From JAAFHN01 sp031421855 (GTDB taxonomy: Bacteria > Pseudomonadota > Gammaproteobacteria > Burkholderiales > Burkholderiaceae_C), in assembly GCA_031421855.1 (NCBI GenBank), contig JANOPN010000050.1, forward strand, positions 1 to 32,957: a stretch of 32,957 bases of DNA, in the 5' to 3' direction. Position 1 is the stretch's first letter, and each line of letters begins with the position of its first letter. Shown here in pieces: positions 8,357 to 15,517 of this stretch. The notes under the pieces are model-generated. The model ran no database searches. It was given only the letters and a program-made list of their open reading frames with translations, and was not told the DNA's origin. Both the position numbers and the translations under genes were made by a program.

Positions 8357-8382
8357 TTTGTGCCATCAAATGATGGCACAAA
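8357..8382. repeat. Perfect 12-bp palindrome
   Basis: TTTGTGCCATCA (8357-8368) and TGATGGCACAAA (8371-8382) are exact inverted copies around two A bases. It lies about 105 bases after the DUF4143 gene and 37 bases before the terminal-inverted-repeat element. It could be an operator for an unseen regulator, a transcript-ending hairpin, or debris of a mobile element. There is no good gene around it. Confidence 0.6.
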
Positions 8383-8419
8383 TCACAAATTCACGCCAGC
8401 ATCCGTCACCCGTTTGGTT

Positions 8420-8503
8420 AGGACTTACACAAAATTGACCCAGCAGGGCGCAGCGACGACGACCGTGCGGACGGCGCGGCTGGGTCGGTTTTGCGTCAGT
8501 CCT
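8420..8503. mobile_element. 84-base element with 25-bp terminal inverted repeats (MITE-like)
   Basis: The left end at 8420-8444 (AGGACTTACACAAAA then GACCCAGC) and the right end at 8479-8503 (GCTGGGTC then TTTTGCGTCAGTCCT) are inverted repeats matching at 21 of 25 positions. The ends can also be read as flanked by a TA dinucleotide on both sides, as expected for a TA target duplication. It has no coding capacity and ends five bases before the stop codon of the minus-strand deiminase gene. It looks like a miniature inverted-repeat element mobilised in trans, and may act as a transcription-ending hairpin. Confidence 0.6.
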
Positions 8504-8508
8504 ATGGG

Positions 8509-9597
8509 TCAAACCTTTGGTTGCTGCTGCGTCGTGCAGTGAATGCCGCCCCCGCCTGCAGCAATGGCATCGATGTTGAGCAACACCACTCGTCGACCCG
8601 GAAACAAGCGCTCCAGGAGCTGTTTGGCCGTCGAATCTGCCTGCGGGTCGCCAAACTCAGGGGCAATCACGCCGCCATTGCACACATAGAAGTTGACATA
8701 CCCCGCAGCAAAGCTGCCGCGGTCATGGCCTGGGCGAATGTGGTCTGGCGCATGCAACAAGTGCACATCAAGCGCTCGACCCCGTGCGTCTTTGGCGCTT
8801 CGCAGCGTCGCCAGATGGGTTTGCGTGACCCGGTGGTCGAAGGAGTCGGGATCAGGATCGAACCCCGCAACGACCACGCCCGGTGACGCGAAGCGGGCGT
8901 AAAAATCGGTGTGGCCATCGGTGATGTCCCTGCCCTTGACGCCCGCAAGCCAAATCACCTTGTCGATGCCCAAAACGCGCTGCAACTCGCGCTCGCAGGC
9001 CGCTTTGCTGACGCCAGGGTTGCGGTTGGCGTTCAAAACGCAACTCTCGGTGATGATTGCCGTGCCCTCGCCATCAACCTCAATGCCGCCACCTTCAAGC
9101 ACGAGCGTTGTCTGCACGCGCTCGAGTCGCACATGATTGAGAACAAAGCGGGCAACTTGCCGGTCTCGCTTGGCTGTTTGTTTAGCGCCCCAGCCGTTGA
9201 AATTGAAGTCAACACCGGCCAAGCCTGCGCCTGGCTTTCGCACGAAAACAGGCCCAGTGTCGCGCATCCACAAGTCGTCAAGCGGGCACTCAATCAACTC
9301 AACTTGGGTGCCCACCAGGCTGCGAGCCAGCGCCCGGTCAGCCTTCGACACCAACATCGACACCGGCTCAAAGCCCGCGATGGTGCGAGCGATCAGGGCC
9401 AAGTTTTGCTTGACTTCGCCCGCCAACTGGTCGCCCCATACCGCCGGATTGGCGCAAAACGCCATCCAAGTGCGCGCGTGTGGCTCACTTTCATCGGGCA
9501 TGTGCCACCGATTGGTGATCGCGGTGCTGGCGCGACTCAAACCCGACGCACCCACCAGTGCTGCGAGCCCAAATGCAATTTGACGCCGATTACTCAT
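8509..9597 (-). CDS. Agmatine deiminase / PAD-type amidinohydrolase family protein
   Basis: A 362-residue member of the agmatine deiminase / Porphyromonas-type peptidylarginine deiminase family, which hydrolyses guanidino groups (agmatine to N-carbamoylputrescine in AguA). Seen: WRMPDES-like start WHMPDESEPHARTWMAF, the DDLWMRDTGPVFV motif, LEGGGIEVDG, GRDITDGHTDFYARF, and the nucleophile C354 in GGGGIHCTTQQQP. I chose the ATG at 9595-9597 because it yields MSNRRQIAFGLAALVGASGLSRAS, a signal-peptide-like N-terminus with twin arginines, so the enzyme may be exported. An alternative TTG start at 9699 adds 34 poorly conserved residues. Substrate is unproven. Confidence 0.85.
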   Translation of the reverse strand: MSNRRQIAFGLAALVGASGLSRASTAITNRWHMPDESEPHARTWMAFCANPAVWGDQLAGEVKQNLALIARTIAGFEPVSMLVSKADRALARSLVGTQVELIECPLDDLWMRDTGPVFVRKPGAGLAGVDFNFNGWGAKQTAKRDRQVARFVLNHVRLERVQTTLVLEGGGIEVDGEGTAIITESCVLNANRNPGVSKAACERELQRVLGIDKVIWLAGVKGRDITDGHTDFYARFASPGVVVAGFDPDPDSFDHRVTQTHLATLRSAKDARGRALDVHLLHAPDHIRPGHDRGSFAAGYVNFYVCNGGVIAPEFGDPQADSTAKQLLERLFPGRRVVLLNIDAIAAGGGGIHCTTQQQPKV

Positions 9598-9761
9598 GAT
9601 CGCTCGCAAAACACGTCGCACGCCGATGAGGCTGCCTTGGCTGTGAAACCGGCCGACACCCTGGAGAATTGACGTTTTGAACGACTGAGGGATGAACAAT
9701 TCATTGTCGGATTGAAACTCGCATTACTGGTGAACCGCATGATACGACGAGGCAATTCATC

Positions 9762-10559
9762 TCACGCCACCCCAATTCGCACCCAATCCTTCACCGCATC
9801 AATGACTTTTTGAAGTTGATCTCGGTGCGGCGAATGCCCGCAAGCATCGAGCTTGACGGCTTGCGTTTGGGGCACGACTAGTTTGATGGCATCGATTTGA
9901 TCAAACGTGCCGTACTCGTCTTGAACGCCTTGAATCGCAAGCACGGGGCATGAAATACGGGCCAGCTCGTCGGTGATGTTCCACGCTCCAAACGCAGGAT
10001 TCATCCACGCGCCAAACCAGCCGTAAAACGCGCTCTCGGGGCTGTCGTGGTGGCGCGCCAGCTTAGCGCGCAAGTTACCGTGCTCGAACAAGGCTTGTGT
10101 GGCGGCGATGCTTGCAACAGAGACATCTTCAACAAACACATGCGGCGCCATCACCACCACGCCCGCCGCTTGCTCAGGAAACATGGCCGCGTGCAGGAGT
10201 GCGATGGATCCGCCGTCGCTGTGCCCAAGCAGCCAAATCGGTTGCTGGCTGGCATCGACACCACACTGGTGCAACACCAGCGGCAGCAATTCTCGGGCTT
10301 GGGTGTGCATGAAATCGACACCCCAGACTTCATCGGCCAAACGGGGGGTGCTTTGACCATAGCCGGGTCGCGAATAGACCAAACCGCGCCAACCTAGCGC
10401 ATCACACAACGCCGTTGGGAAATCTCGCCACATCGACACACTGCCCAAGCCTTCGTGCAAAAACACGAGCAACGGCTTGCCCACTCGCTCGGGCGCGAGC
10501 ATCTGCACCTCGACTTCAAGCTCGCGGTCTCGATGTTTGATGGAGAAAAAGGACATCAT
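9762..10559 (-). CDS. Alpha/beta hydrolase
   Basis: A 265-residue alpha/beta hydrolase. The oxyanion region is FLHEGLGSVSMWRDFP, the nucleophile elbow is GHSDGG with S114, and the likely acid and base are D214 (GVQDEYG) and H242 (DACGHSPHRDQ), so the triad is intact. It is divergent from boxR with only 28 bases between the starts, and alpha/beta hydrolases are common companions of box clusters. A role in hydrolysing a CoA thioester or ring-opened product of the benzoyl-CoA pathway is an inference from that position. It is predicted cytoplasmic. Confidence 0.85.
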   Translation of the reverse strand: MMSFFSIKHRDRELEVEVQMLAPERVGKPLLVFLHEGLGSVSMWRDFPTALCDALGWRGLVYSRPGYGQSTPRLADEVWGVDFMHTQARELLPLVLHQCGVDASQQPIWLLGHSDGGSIALLHAAMFPEQAAGVVVMAPHVFVEDVSVASIAATQALFEHGNLRAKLARHHDSPESAFYGWFGAWMNPAFGAWNITDELARISCPVLAIQGVQDEYGTFDQIDAIKLVVPQTQAVKLDACGHSPHRDQLQKVIDAVKDWVRIGVA

Positions 10560-10587
10560 CGGCTCAAGTATGTACTAAAGTGCAGGC

Positions 10588-11478
10588 ATGGAAACCCAAC
10601 CACCCACAACCGACGACTCGCGCCACCCGGTTCTGACCGCACTTGGCGTGCAGGTGCGCAGCCTGCGCGCGCGCCGTGGCCTCACGCGCCGCGCGCTGGC
10701 GCAGGCGGCCGGCGTGTCTGAGCGACACCTTGCAAATTTGGAGCAAGGCGTGGGCAACGCGTCAGTGCTGGTCTTGCACGACGTGGCCACAGCCCTGCAC
10801 AGCCCGCTTGCGGCGCTGCTTGGCGACGTCACGACATCTAGCCCCGAGTGGCTCATGCTGCGCAACTTGCTGGGCGAACGCGACGAGCCCAGCCTGCGCG
10901 TCGCCCGCGAAGCCGCCAGCGCCGCACTGGGCGAGGCCAGCGACGCATCGGCGCAAGCGGCGCGCACGCAGCGCATCGCGCTGATTGGGCTTCGCGGCGC
11001 TGGCAAATCGACGCTTGGGCGGCGCTTGGCTGGCGCGCTCGGGTACCCATTCATTGAACTCAACCGCGACATTGAACAACTTGCGGGCTGCACGCTGCCC
11101 GAAATTCAAGCGCTATACGGCATGGCTGCCTATCGCCGCTACGAGCAGCGCGCCTTGACCCGAGCGCTTGACGCACACGAGCGCTGCGTGTTGGCTACGC
11201 CCGGCGGCATCGTCTCCGAGCTGCCAACCTATGAGTTGCTGCTCAAACGCTGCACCTGCGCCTGGCTGCAAGCCAGCCCCGCCGACCACATGGCTCGCGT
11301 GTTGGCCCAAGGCGACAAGCGCCCGATGGCGGCAAGCCGCGAAGCCATGGACGACTTGCAGCGCATCTTGGATGGTCGCAAACCGTTTTACGCCAAGGCT
11401 GACCACAGCCTCAACACCAGCGCGCAAAACGAAGACGAATCACTCGCCAAGCTGCTCAAATGGGTTCAAACGCTCTGA
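10588..11478 (+). CDS. boxR: BoxR, benzoyl-CoA-responsive regulator (XRE HTH + shikimate-kinase-like domain)
   Basis: A 296-residue fusion. Residues of about 15-80 form an XRE-type helix-turn-helix (LRARRGLTRRALAQAAGVSERHLANLEQG); residues 128-296 resemble shikimate kinase with Walker A GLRGAGKST (134-142), FIELNRDIEQLAG and ATPGGIVSE. This architecture is that of BzdR and BoxR from Azoarcus, which repress box or bzd genes and respond to benzoyl-CoA bound in the kinase-like domain. The gene lies directly upstream of boxB and a TGCA-rich operator. A TGCA at 10581-10584 in its own leader may allow autoregulation. Its stop codon is at the beginning of a dispersed repeat copy. Confidence 0.93.
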   Translation: METQPPTTDDSRHPVLTALGVQVRSLRARRGLTRRALAQAAGVSERHLANLEQGVGNASVLVLHDVATALHSPLAALLGDVTTSSPEWLMLRNLLGERDEPSLRVAREAASAALGEASDASAQAARTQRIALIGLRGAGKSTLGRRLAGALGYPFIELNRDIEQLAGCTLPEIQALYGMAAYRRYEQRALTRALDAHERCVLATPGGIVSELPTYELLLKRCTCAWLQASPADHMARVLAQGDKRPMAASREAMDDLQRILDGRKPFYAKADHSLNTSAQNEDESLAKLLKWVQTL

Positions 11479-11540
11479 TTTGAAGGGCTATTAGCACTTG
11501 GTCACCGGATTCATTGGGTTTGTTGCTATTATTTTTGAAA
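11476..11540 (+). repeat. Dispersed ~65-base repeat, copy 3 (boxR-boxB intergenic)
   Basis: This copy begins at the boxR stop codon. Its 34-base core at 11494-11527 is identical to that of copy 8 at 21369-21402. It ends 15 bases before the boxB promoter. Confidence 0.9.
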
Positions 11541-11554
11541 AATAATCCAGCGAC

Positions 11555-11587
11555 TTGCAAAAAATGCAAAACTGCACTATCGTGCAG
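11555..11587 (+). promoter_or_regulatory. boxB promoter overlapped by four TGCA motifs (BoxR operator)
   Basis: A -35 TTGCAA (11555-11560) and a -10 TATCGT (11578-11583) are separated by 17 bases. Four TGCA motifs cover them at 11556, 11565, 11573 and 11583, in the contexts TGCAA, TGCAA, TGCAC and TGCAG. The last two form the perfect inverted repeat CTGCAC-N4-GTGCAG (11572-11587). BzdR of Azoarcus binds TGCA repeats in TGCAA/TGCAC contexts at its target promoter, so repression of boxBA by BoxR here is a well-supported inference. Confidence 0.7.
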
Positions 11588-11635
11588 CTTGTCCGAATTT
11601 ACGAACGCCGCCCATCACTCACCGAAAGCACCGCC

Positions 11636-13063
11636 ATGGAATCCATCAACTACACCGACAAAATCCCCAACAACGTCAACCTAAGCGACGACCGCACCTT
11701 GCAGCGGGCGCTGGAGACGTGGCAGCCCAACTTCATCAACTGGTGGGATGAAATCGGACCGTCTGGTTCGACCGATTCCGAGGTGTATTTGCGTACAGCG
11801 GTTGGCGTGGACCCCCAAGGCTGGGCGCAATTTGGGCATGTGAAGATGCGCGACTACCGCTGGGGCATTTTCCTCAACCCCGGCGCAGCCGATCGCACCA
11901 TCGGTTTTGGCGACCACAAAGGGCAAGCCGCATGGAGTGAAGTCCCCGGCGAGTACCGCGCCAATTTGCGCCGAATCATCGTCACCCAAGGCGACACCGA
12001 GCCCGCATCGGTCGAGCAGCAGCGCCACTTGGGGCTGACAGCACCCAGCCTCTACGATTTGCGCAACCTGTATCAGATCAATGTGGAAGAAGGCCGCCAC
12101 CTCTGGGCCATGGTGTATCTGCTGCACAAACACTTTGGGCGCGACGGTCGCGAAGAAGCCGATGCCCTATTGGAGCGACGCAGCGGGGACGTCGACAACC
12201 CGCGCATTTTGGGCGCGTTCAACGAAGAAACACCTGATTGGCTCAGCTTCTTCATGTTCACTTATTTCACTGACCGCGACGGCAAATTCCAGCTCAACGC
12301 CTTGGCCGAGAGCGCGTTCGATCCGTTGGCGCGCACCACCAAATTCATGCTCACCGAAGAGGCTCACCACATGTTTGTGGGCGAATCGGGTATCAGCCGC
12401 ATCATCGCCCGCACTTGCGCGGCCATGAACGAGCTAAAAACCGACGACGTGGGCAAGCTGCGAGCAGCTGGCGTCATCGATTTGCCCACCTTGCAGCGCT
12501 ACCTCAACTTCCATTTCAGCGTCACGATCGACCTGTTTGGCGCTGACGAGTCGAGCAATGCGGCGCTTTTCTACACTTCGGGCATCAAGGGCCGATACGA
12601 AGAAGGCAAACGGCTTGACGACCACCAACTGCGCAGCCAAACCTACCGCGTGCTCCAGATCGTGGGTGGCAGCTTGGTTGAGAAAGAAGTCCCCATGCTC
12701 AATGCGCTCAACGAGGTGCTGCGTGACGACTTCATCGCTGACAGCATCGGCGGCGTGGGCCGCTGGAACAAAGTCATCGAAAAAGCAGGCCTGCCCATGC
12801 GCTTGAGTGCACCGCACAAAGCGTTTCACCGCAACATCGGTGCGCTGGCGGGCATCAAAGTTTCGCCCGATGGCCGCGTTTTGAGCGATGCCGAATGGCA
12901 GATCGGCAAAGACCACTGGCTGCCCACAGACGGCGACCGCGCCTTCGTCGCCAGCCTCATGGGCCGTGTGGTGGAGCCAGGCAAACAAGCGAACTGGATC
13001 GCGCCACCCATCATGGGCATCAACCGCCAAACCACCGACTTTGAGTACGTCCGGTTCAATTGA
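11636..13063 (+). CDS. boxB: BoxB, benzoyl-CoA 2,3-epoxidase oxygenase component
   Basis: A 475-residue class I diiron protein that, with reductase BoxA, epoxidises benzoyl-CoA using O2 and NADPH. Two ExxH motifs visible as likely iron ligands are E152-G-R-H155 and E242-A-H-H245. Other family stretches are WQPNFINWWDEIGP near the N-terminus, FMFTYFTDRDGKFQL and the C-terminal GINRQTTDFEYVRFN. The ATG at 11636 gives the usual length; an earlier in-frame codon at 11555 would start within the promoter and add 27 unrelated residues. The stop overlaps the boxA start as TGATG, so translation is coupled. Confidence 0.95.
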   Translation: MESINYTDKIPNNVNLSDDRTLQRALETWQPNFINWWDEIGPSGSTDSEVYLRTAVGVDPQGWAQFGHVKMRDYRWGIFLNPGAADRTIGFGDHKGQAAWSEVPGEYRANLRRIIVTQGDTEPASVEQQRHLGLTAPSLYDLRNLYQINVEEGRHLWAMVYLLHKHFGRDGREEADALLERRSGDVDNPRILGAFNEETPDWLSFFMFTYFTDRDGKFQLNALAESAFDPLARTTKFMLTEEAHHMFVGESGISRIIARTCAAMNELKTDDVGKLRAAGVIDLPTLQRYLNFHFSVTIDLFGADESSNAALFYTSGIKGRYEEGKRLDDHQLRSQTYRVLQIVGGSLVEKEVPMLNALNEVLRDDFIADSIGGVGRWNKVIEKAGLPMRLSAPHKAFHRNIGALAGIKVSPDGRVLSDAEWQIGKDHWLPTDGDRAFVASLMGRVVEPGKQANWIAPPIMGINRQTTDFEYVRFN

Positions 13064-14343
13064 TGAGCACGCTTCGCCAGCACCTGATCGACCCCGAAAT
13101 TTGCATTCGGTGCAACACCTGCGAGGCCACATGCCCCGTGGGTGCCATCACCCACGACTCTCGCAACTACGTGGTCGATGCGAGCATCTGCAACGGCTGC
13201 ATGGCCTGCGTGCCACCCTGCCCAACCGGCAGCATCGACAACTGGCGAATCATGCCGCTGGGCCACACCCACAGTTTGGCCGACCAACTCCTGTGGGATG
13301 AATTGCCGGCAGAATTGACCTTGCAAGTCGTCGCCGAGGGCGATTTAGAGACAAATCAGCCTCTGGTCGCCGGATCCATTGACTCTGCTGCTACTGAAAT
13401 AATAGCGTTTAAACCGCACAACTTCAGCGCCATCACGCCGCCTCAGTCGGCTGCACCCGCCACAACCTTGCTCTACGGCCCCAAAGCCGCGCAGCCCCAC
13501 CTCACCGCCACCATCAGCGGCAACATCCGCGTCACCGAAATGGGCCAATCAGGCACCGAACACGCCACAGACACTGATTACGACACCCACCACATCGTGC
13601 TTGATTTTGGCAGCGCCCCCATGCCGCTGTTGGAGGGGCAGTCGATTGGCATCATTTCCAGCGGCTTGGATGCCAATGGGCGACCGCACCACGCCCGCCA
13701 GTACTCCATCGCAAGCCCCCGAGACGGCGAGCGAGCTGGCTACAACAACGCCTCTCTCACCGTCAAACGCGTCTTGGCCGACCACGACGGCAAGCCCGTG
13801 CGAGGCGTTGCCAGCAACTTTTTGTGCGATGCCAAAATCGGCGACTCGGTACAAGTGATCGGCCCGTTTGGGGCCACATTCCTCATGCCCAACACGCCCG
13901 GCAGCCACATCGTCATGATCTGCACCGGCACGGGCAGCGCCCCCATGCGAGCCATGACCGAGCACCGCCGCCGGCTGCGCGCGGCGGGCACGCCTAACAG
14001 CGGCAAACTCATGCTCTTTTTCGGTGCCCGCAGCCCACAAGAGCTACCCTACTTCGGCCCACTGCACAAACTGCCAGCAGACTTCATCGAGTTGCACCTG
14101 GCCTACTCAAGAGCCAACGACCGCCCCAAACACCACGTGCAAGACCTCATGCGCGAACAAGCCGCAACCCTAGCACCCCTGCTAGCCGACCCCAACACCC
14201 ACTTCTACGTCTGCGGCCTCAAAGCCATGGAAGTCGGTGTGCTCGCCGCCCTAGAAGCCATTGCCATCGAAGCAGGTCAAAACTGGTCAACAATCGCCAG
14301 CACACTCAAAGCGCAAGGGCGGCTGCACTTGGAGACCTATTGA
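13063..14343 (+). CDS. boxA: BoxA, reductase of benzoyl-CoA epoxidase, with embedded repeat
   Basis: A 426-residue reductase that passes electrons from NADPH to BoxB. Two N-terminal [4Fe-4S] sites are C14-C17-C20-C24 and C43-C46-C49-C53, each with the trailing C-P. A flavin/NADP reductase module follows: RQYSIASPRDGE (FAD), ICTGTGSAPMRAM (NADP), LMLFFGARSPQELPY and the end HFYVCGLKAMEVGV. Residues of about 94-117 in the linker between the two modules (QPLVAGSIDSAATEIIAF) are encoded by the dispersed repeat. The next box genes usually expected (boxC, benzoate-CoA ligase) are not in the window. Confidence 0.95.
   Translation: MSTLRQHLIDPEICIRCNTCEATCPVGAITHDSRNYVVDASICNGCMACVPPCPTGSIDNWRIMPLGHTHSLADQLLWDELPAELTLQVVAEGDLETNQPLVAGSIDSAATEIIAFKPHNFSAITPPQSAAPATTLLYGPKAAQPHLTATISGNIRVTEMGQSGTEHATDTDYDTHHIVLDFGSAPMPLLEGQSIGIISSGLDANGRPHHARQYSIASPRDGERAGYNNASLTVKRVLADHDGKPVRGVASNFLCDAKIGDSVQVIGPFGATFLMPNTPGSHIVMICTGTGSAPMRAMTEHRRRLRAAGTPNSGKLMLFFGARSPQELPYFGPLHKLPADFIELHLAYSRANDRPKHHVQDLMREQAATLAPLLADPNTHFYVCGLKAMEVGVLAALEAIAIEAGQNWSTIASTLKAQGRLHLETY
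13341..13411 (+). repeat. Dispersed ~65-base repeat, copy 4 (inside boxA linker)
   Basis: Plus orientation: GCCTCTGGTCGCCGG, ATCCATTGACTC, then GCTACTGAAATAATAGC. It belongs to the ATTGACT variant, nearest to the hscA copy. It lies between the ferredoxin and flavoprotein modules, where an extra segment would be easily tolerated. Confidence 0.8.
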
Positions 14344-14458
14344 CGCGAATGGTCGGTCAATCGTCATTGCCACAAAGTGCTCGCTGATTTCGCACCCCGT
14401 TCGCCCTAGGCTATGCTCTGCAGGTTATTGTTTTCAGCGCTCGGCGCACACCACCATC

Positions 14459-15256
14459 ATGGCCTTTCTCACCGGAAAAAAGCTGCTCATCACGGGCGTG
14501 TTGTCTAACCGCTCCATCGCTTACGGCATCGCCAAAGCCTGCCACGCTCAAGGTGCTGAGCTGGCCTTCAGTTATGTGGGGGAGCGATTCAAAGACCGCA
14601 TCACCGAATTTGCGGCTGATTTCGATTCCAAACTGATTTTTGACTGCGACGTGGGCAGCGATGAGCAAATTGCCGCGATGTTTGCCAATCTCTCGCAAAC
14701 TTGGCCTCAGTTTGATGGCTTGGTTCATGCAATCGGGTTCGCGCCGCGCGAGGCGATTTCGGGCGACTTATTTGATGGCTTGAGCCGCGAAGCCTTTCGC
14801 ATCGCCCACGACATCAGCGCCTACAGTTTTCCAGCACTGGCCAAGGCGGCATTGCCAATGTTGGCTCCAAAAAGCTCGTTGTTGACACTGAGCTATTTGG
14901 GTGCTGAGCGGGTCGTGCCCAACTACAACACCATGGGCTTGGCCAAGGCATCGCTTGAGGCCTCGGTGCGATACATGGCTGAGGCTTTGGGGCCGCGTGG
15001 CATTCGGGTCAACGGCATCAGCGCCGGGCCGATTAAGACCTTGGCGGCCAGTGGCATCAAGGGTTTTGGCAAGATTTTGAGCGTCGTAGCTCAAACCTCA
15101 CCCATTCGGCGCAACGTCACCATTGAGGACGTGGGTAACGTGGCGGCGTTTTTGCTGAGCGACTTGGCCGGCGGCGTGAGTGCCGAGATCACGTATGTTG
15201 ACGGCGGCTTCAGCAAGGTCGTGGGCGGCATTGCTGAGCCTTCCGAGGTGGCATGA
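14459..15256 (+). CDS. fabI: FabI, NADH-dependent enoyl-ACP reductase
   Basis: A 265-residue short-chain dehydrogenase-type enzyme that performs the last reduction of each fatty acid elongation cycle. Seen: the cofactor region MAFLTGKKLLITGVLSNRSIAYGIA, FDGLVHAIGFAPR, and the catalytic residues Y146, Y156 and K163 at exactly the E. coli FabI numbers (SYLGAERVVPNYNTMGLAK). The substrate loop is GPIKTLAASGI. The frame extends upstream to 14261 but that part overlaps boxA; the ATG at 14459 gives the family N-terminus. It abuts the Trm112-like gene. Confidence 0.96.
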   Translation: MAFLTGKKLLITGVLSNRSIAYGIAKACHAQGAELAFSYVGERFKDRITEFAADFDSKLIFDCDVGSDEQIAAMFANLSQTWPQFDGLVHAIGFAPREAISGDLFDGLSREAFRIAHDISAYSFPALAKAALPMLAPKSSLLTLSYLGAERVVPNYNTMGLAKASLEASVRYMAEALGPRGIRVNGISAGPIKTLAASGIKGFGKILSVVAQTSPIRRNVTIEDVGNVAAFLLSDLAGGVSAEITYVDGGFSKVVGGIAEPSEVA

Positions 15257-15517
15257 ATGGCACTCGACCCCAAACTCCTTGAGCTCTTGGTCTGCCCAGT
15301 CACCAAAGGGCCGCTGACGATGAGCGCCGACAAAGACGAATTAATCTCCCGCAGCGCACGCCTAGCCTACCCCGTGCGCGACGGCATCGCCATCATGCTC
15401 GAGACGCAGGCCCGCGTCTTGAGCGACGAAGAGATCGAGGCGCTGCACGCCCACCACGTCCACCACGTCCACCACGCCCACCACGCCCACCACGCCCACA
15501 TACCCACGTCGCCTTGA
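15257..15517 (+). CDS. Trm112-like (UPF0434/YcaR) protein with histidine-rich tail
   Basis: An 86-residue protein. Residues 1-60 are the standard Trm112/YcaR domain (MALDPKLLELLVCPVTKGPL with C13, then LAYPVRDGIAIMLETQARVLSDEE), normally about 60 residues in total. Residues 64-81 are an added tail containing 12 histidines with Ala and Val spacers, encoded by a tandem 9-base repeat. The domain is found next to kdsB in many proteobacteria and its precise function there is unproven. The gene begins directly after the fabI stop and overlaps the kdsB start. Whether the tail binds metal is unknown. Confidence 0.9.
   Translation: MALDPKLLELLVCPVTKGPLTMSADKDELISRSARLAYPVRDGIAIMLETQARVLSDEEIEALHAHHVHHVHHAHHAHHAHIPTSP
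15446..15499 (+). repeat. Tandem 9-base repeat encoding His-Ala/Val-His
   Basis: Six consecutive 9-base units, CACGCCCAC or CACGTCCAC (order GCC, GTC, GTC, GCC, GCC, GCC), make up codons 64-81 of the Trm112-like gene. Every unit keeps the frame, so copy-number change by slippage would lengthen or shorten the histidine tail without a frameshift. Confidence 0.95.

Noticed and set aside
8247..8438. Short frame overlapping the DUF4143 stop
   Set aside because: Low-complexity Pro/Arg translation that runs through the palindrome and into the terminal-repeat element; no ribosome-binding site.
8911..9672. Plus-strand frame of 253 codons over the deiminase gene
   Set aside because: Antisense of a gene with clear catalytic motifs; the translation has no recognisable domain.
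15446..15499. CRISPR-like or satellite array
   Set aside because: The units are 9 bases with no spacers and lie in a coding frame; it is a coding tandem repeat.
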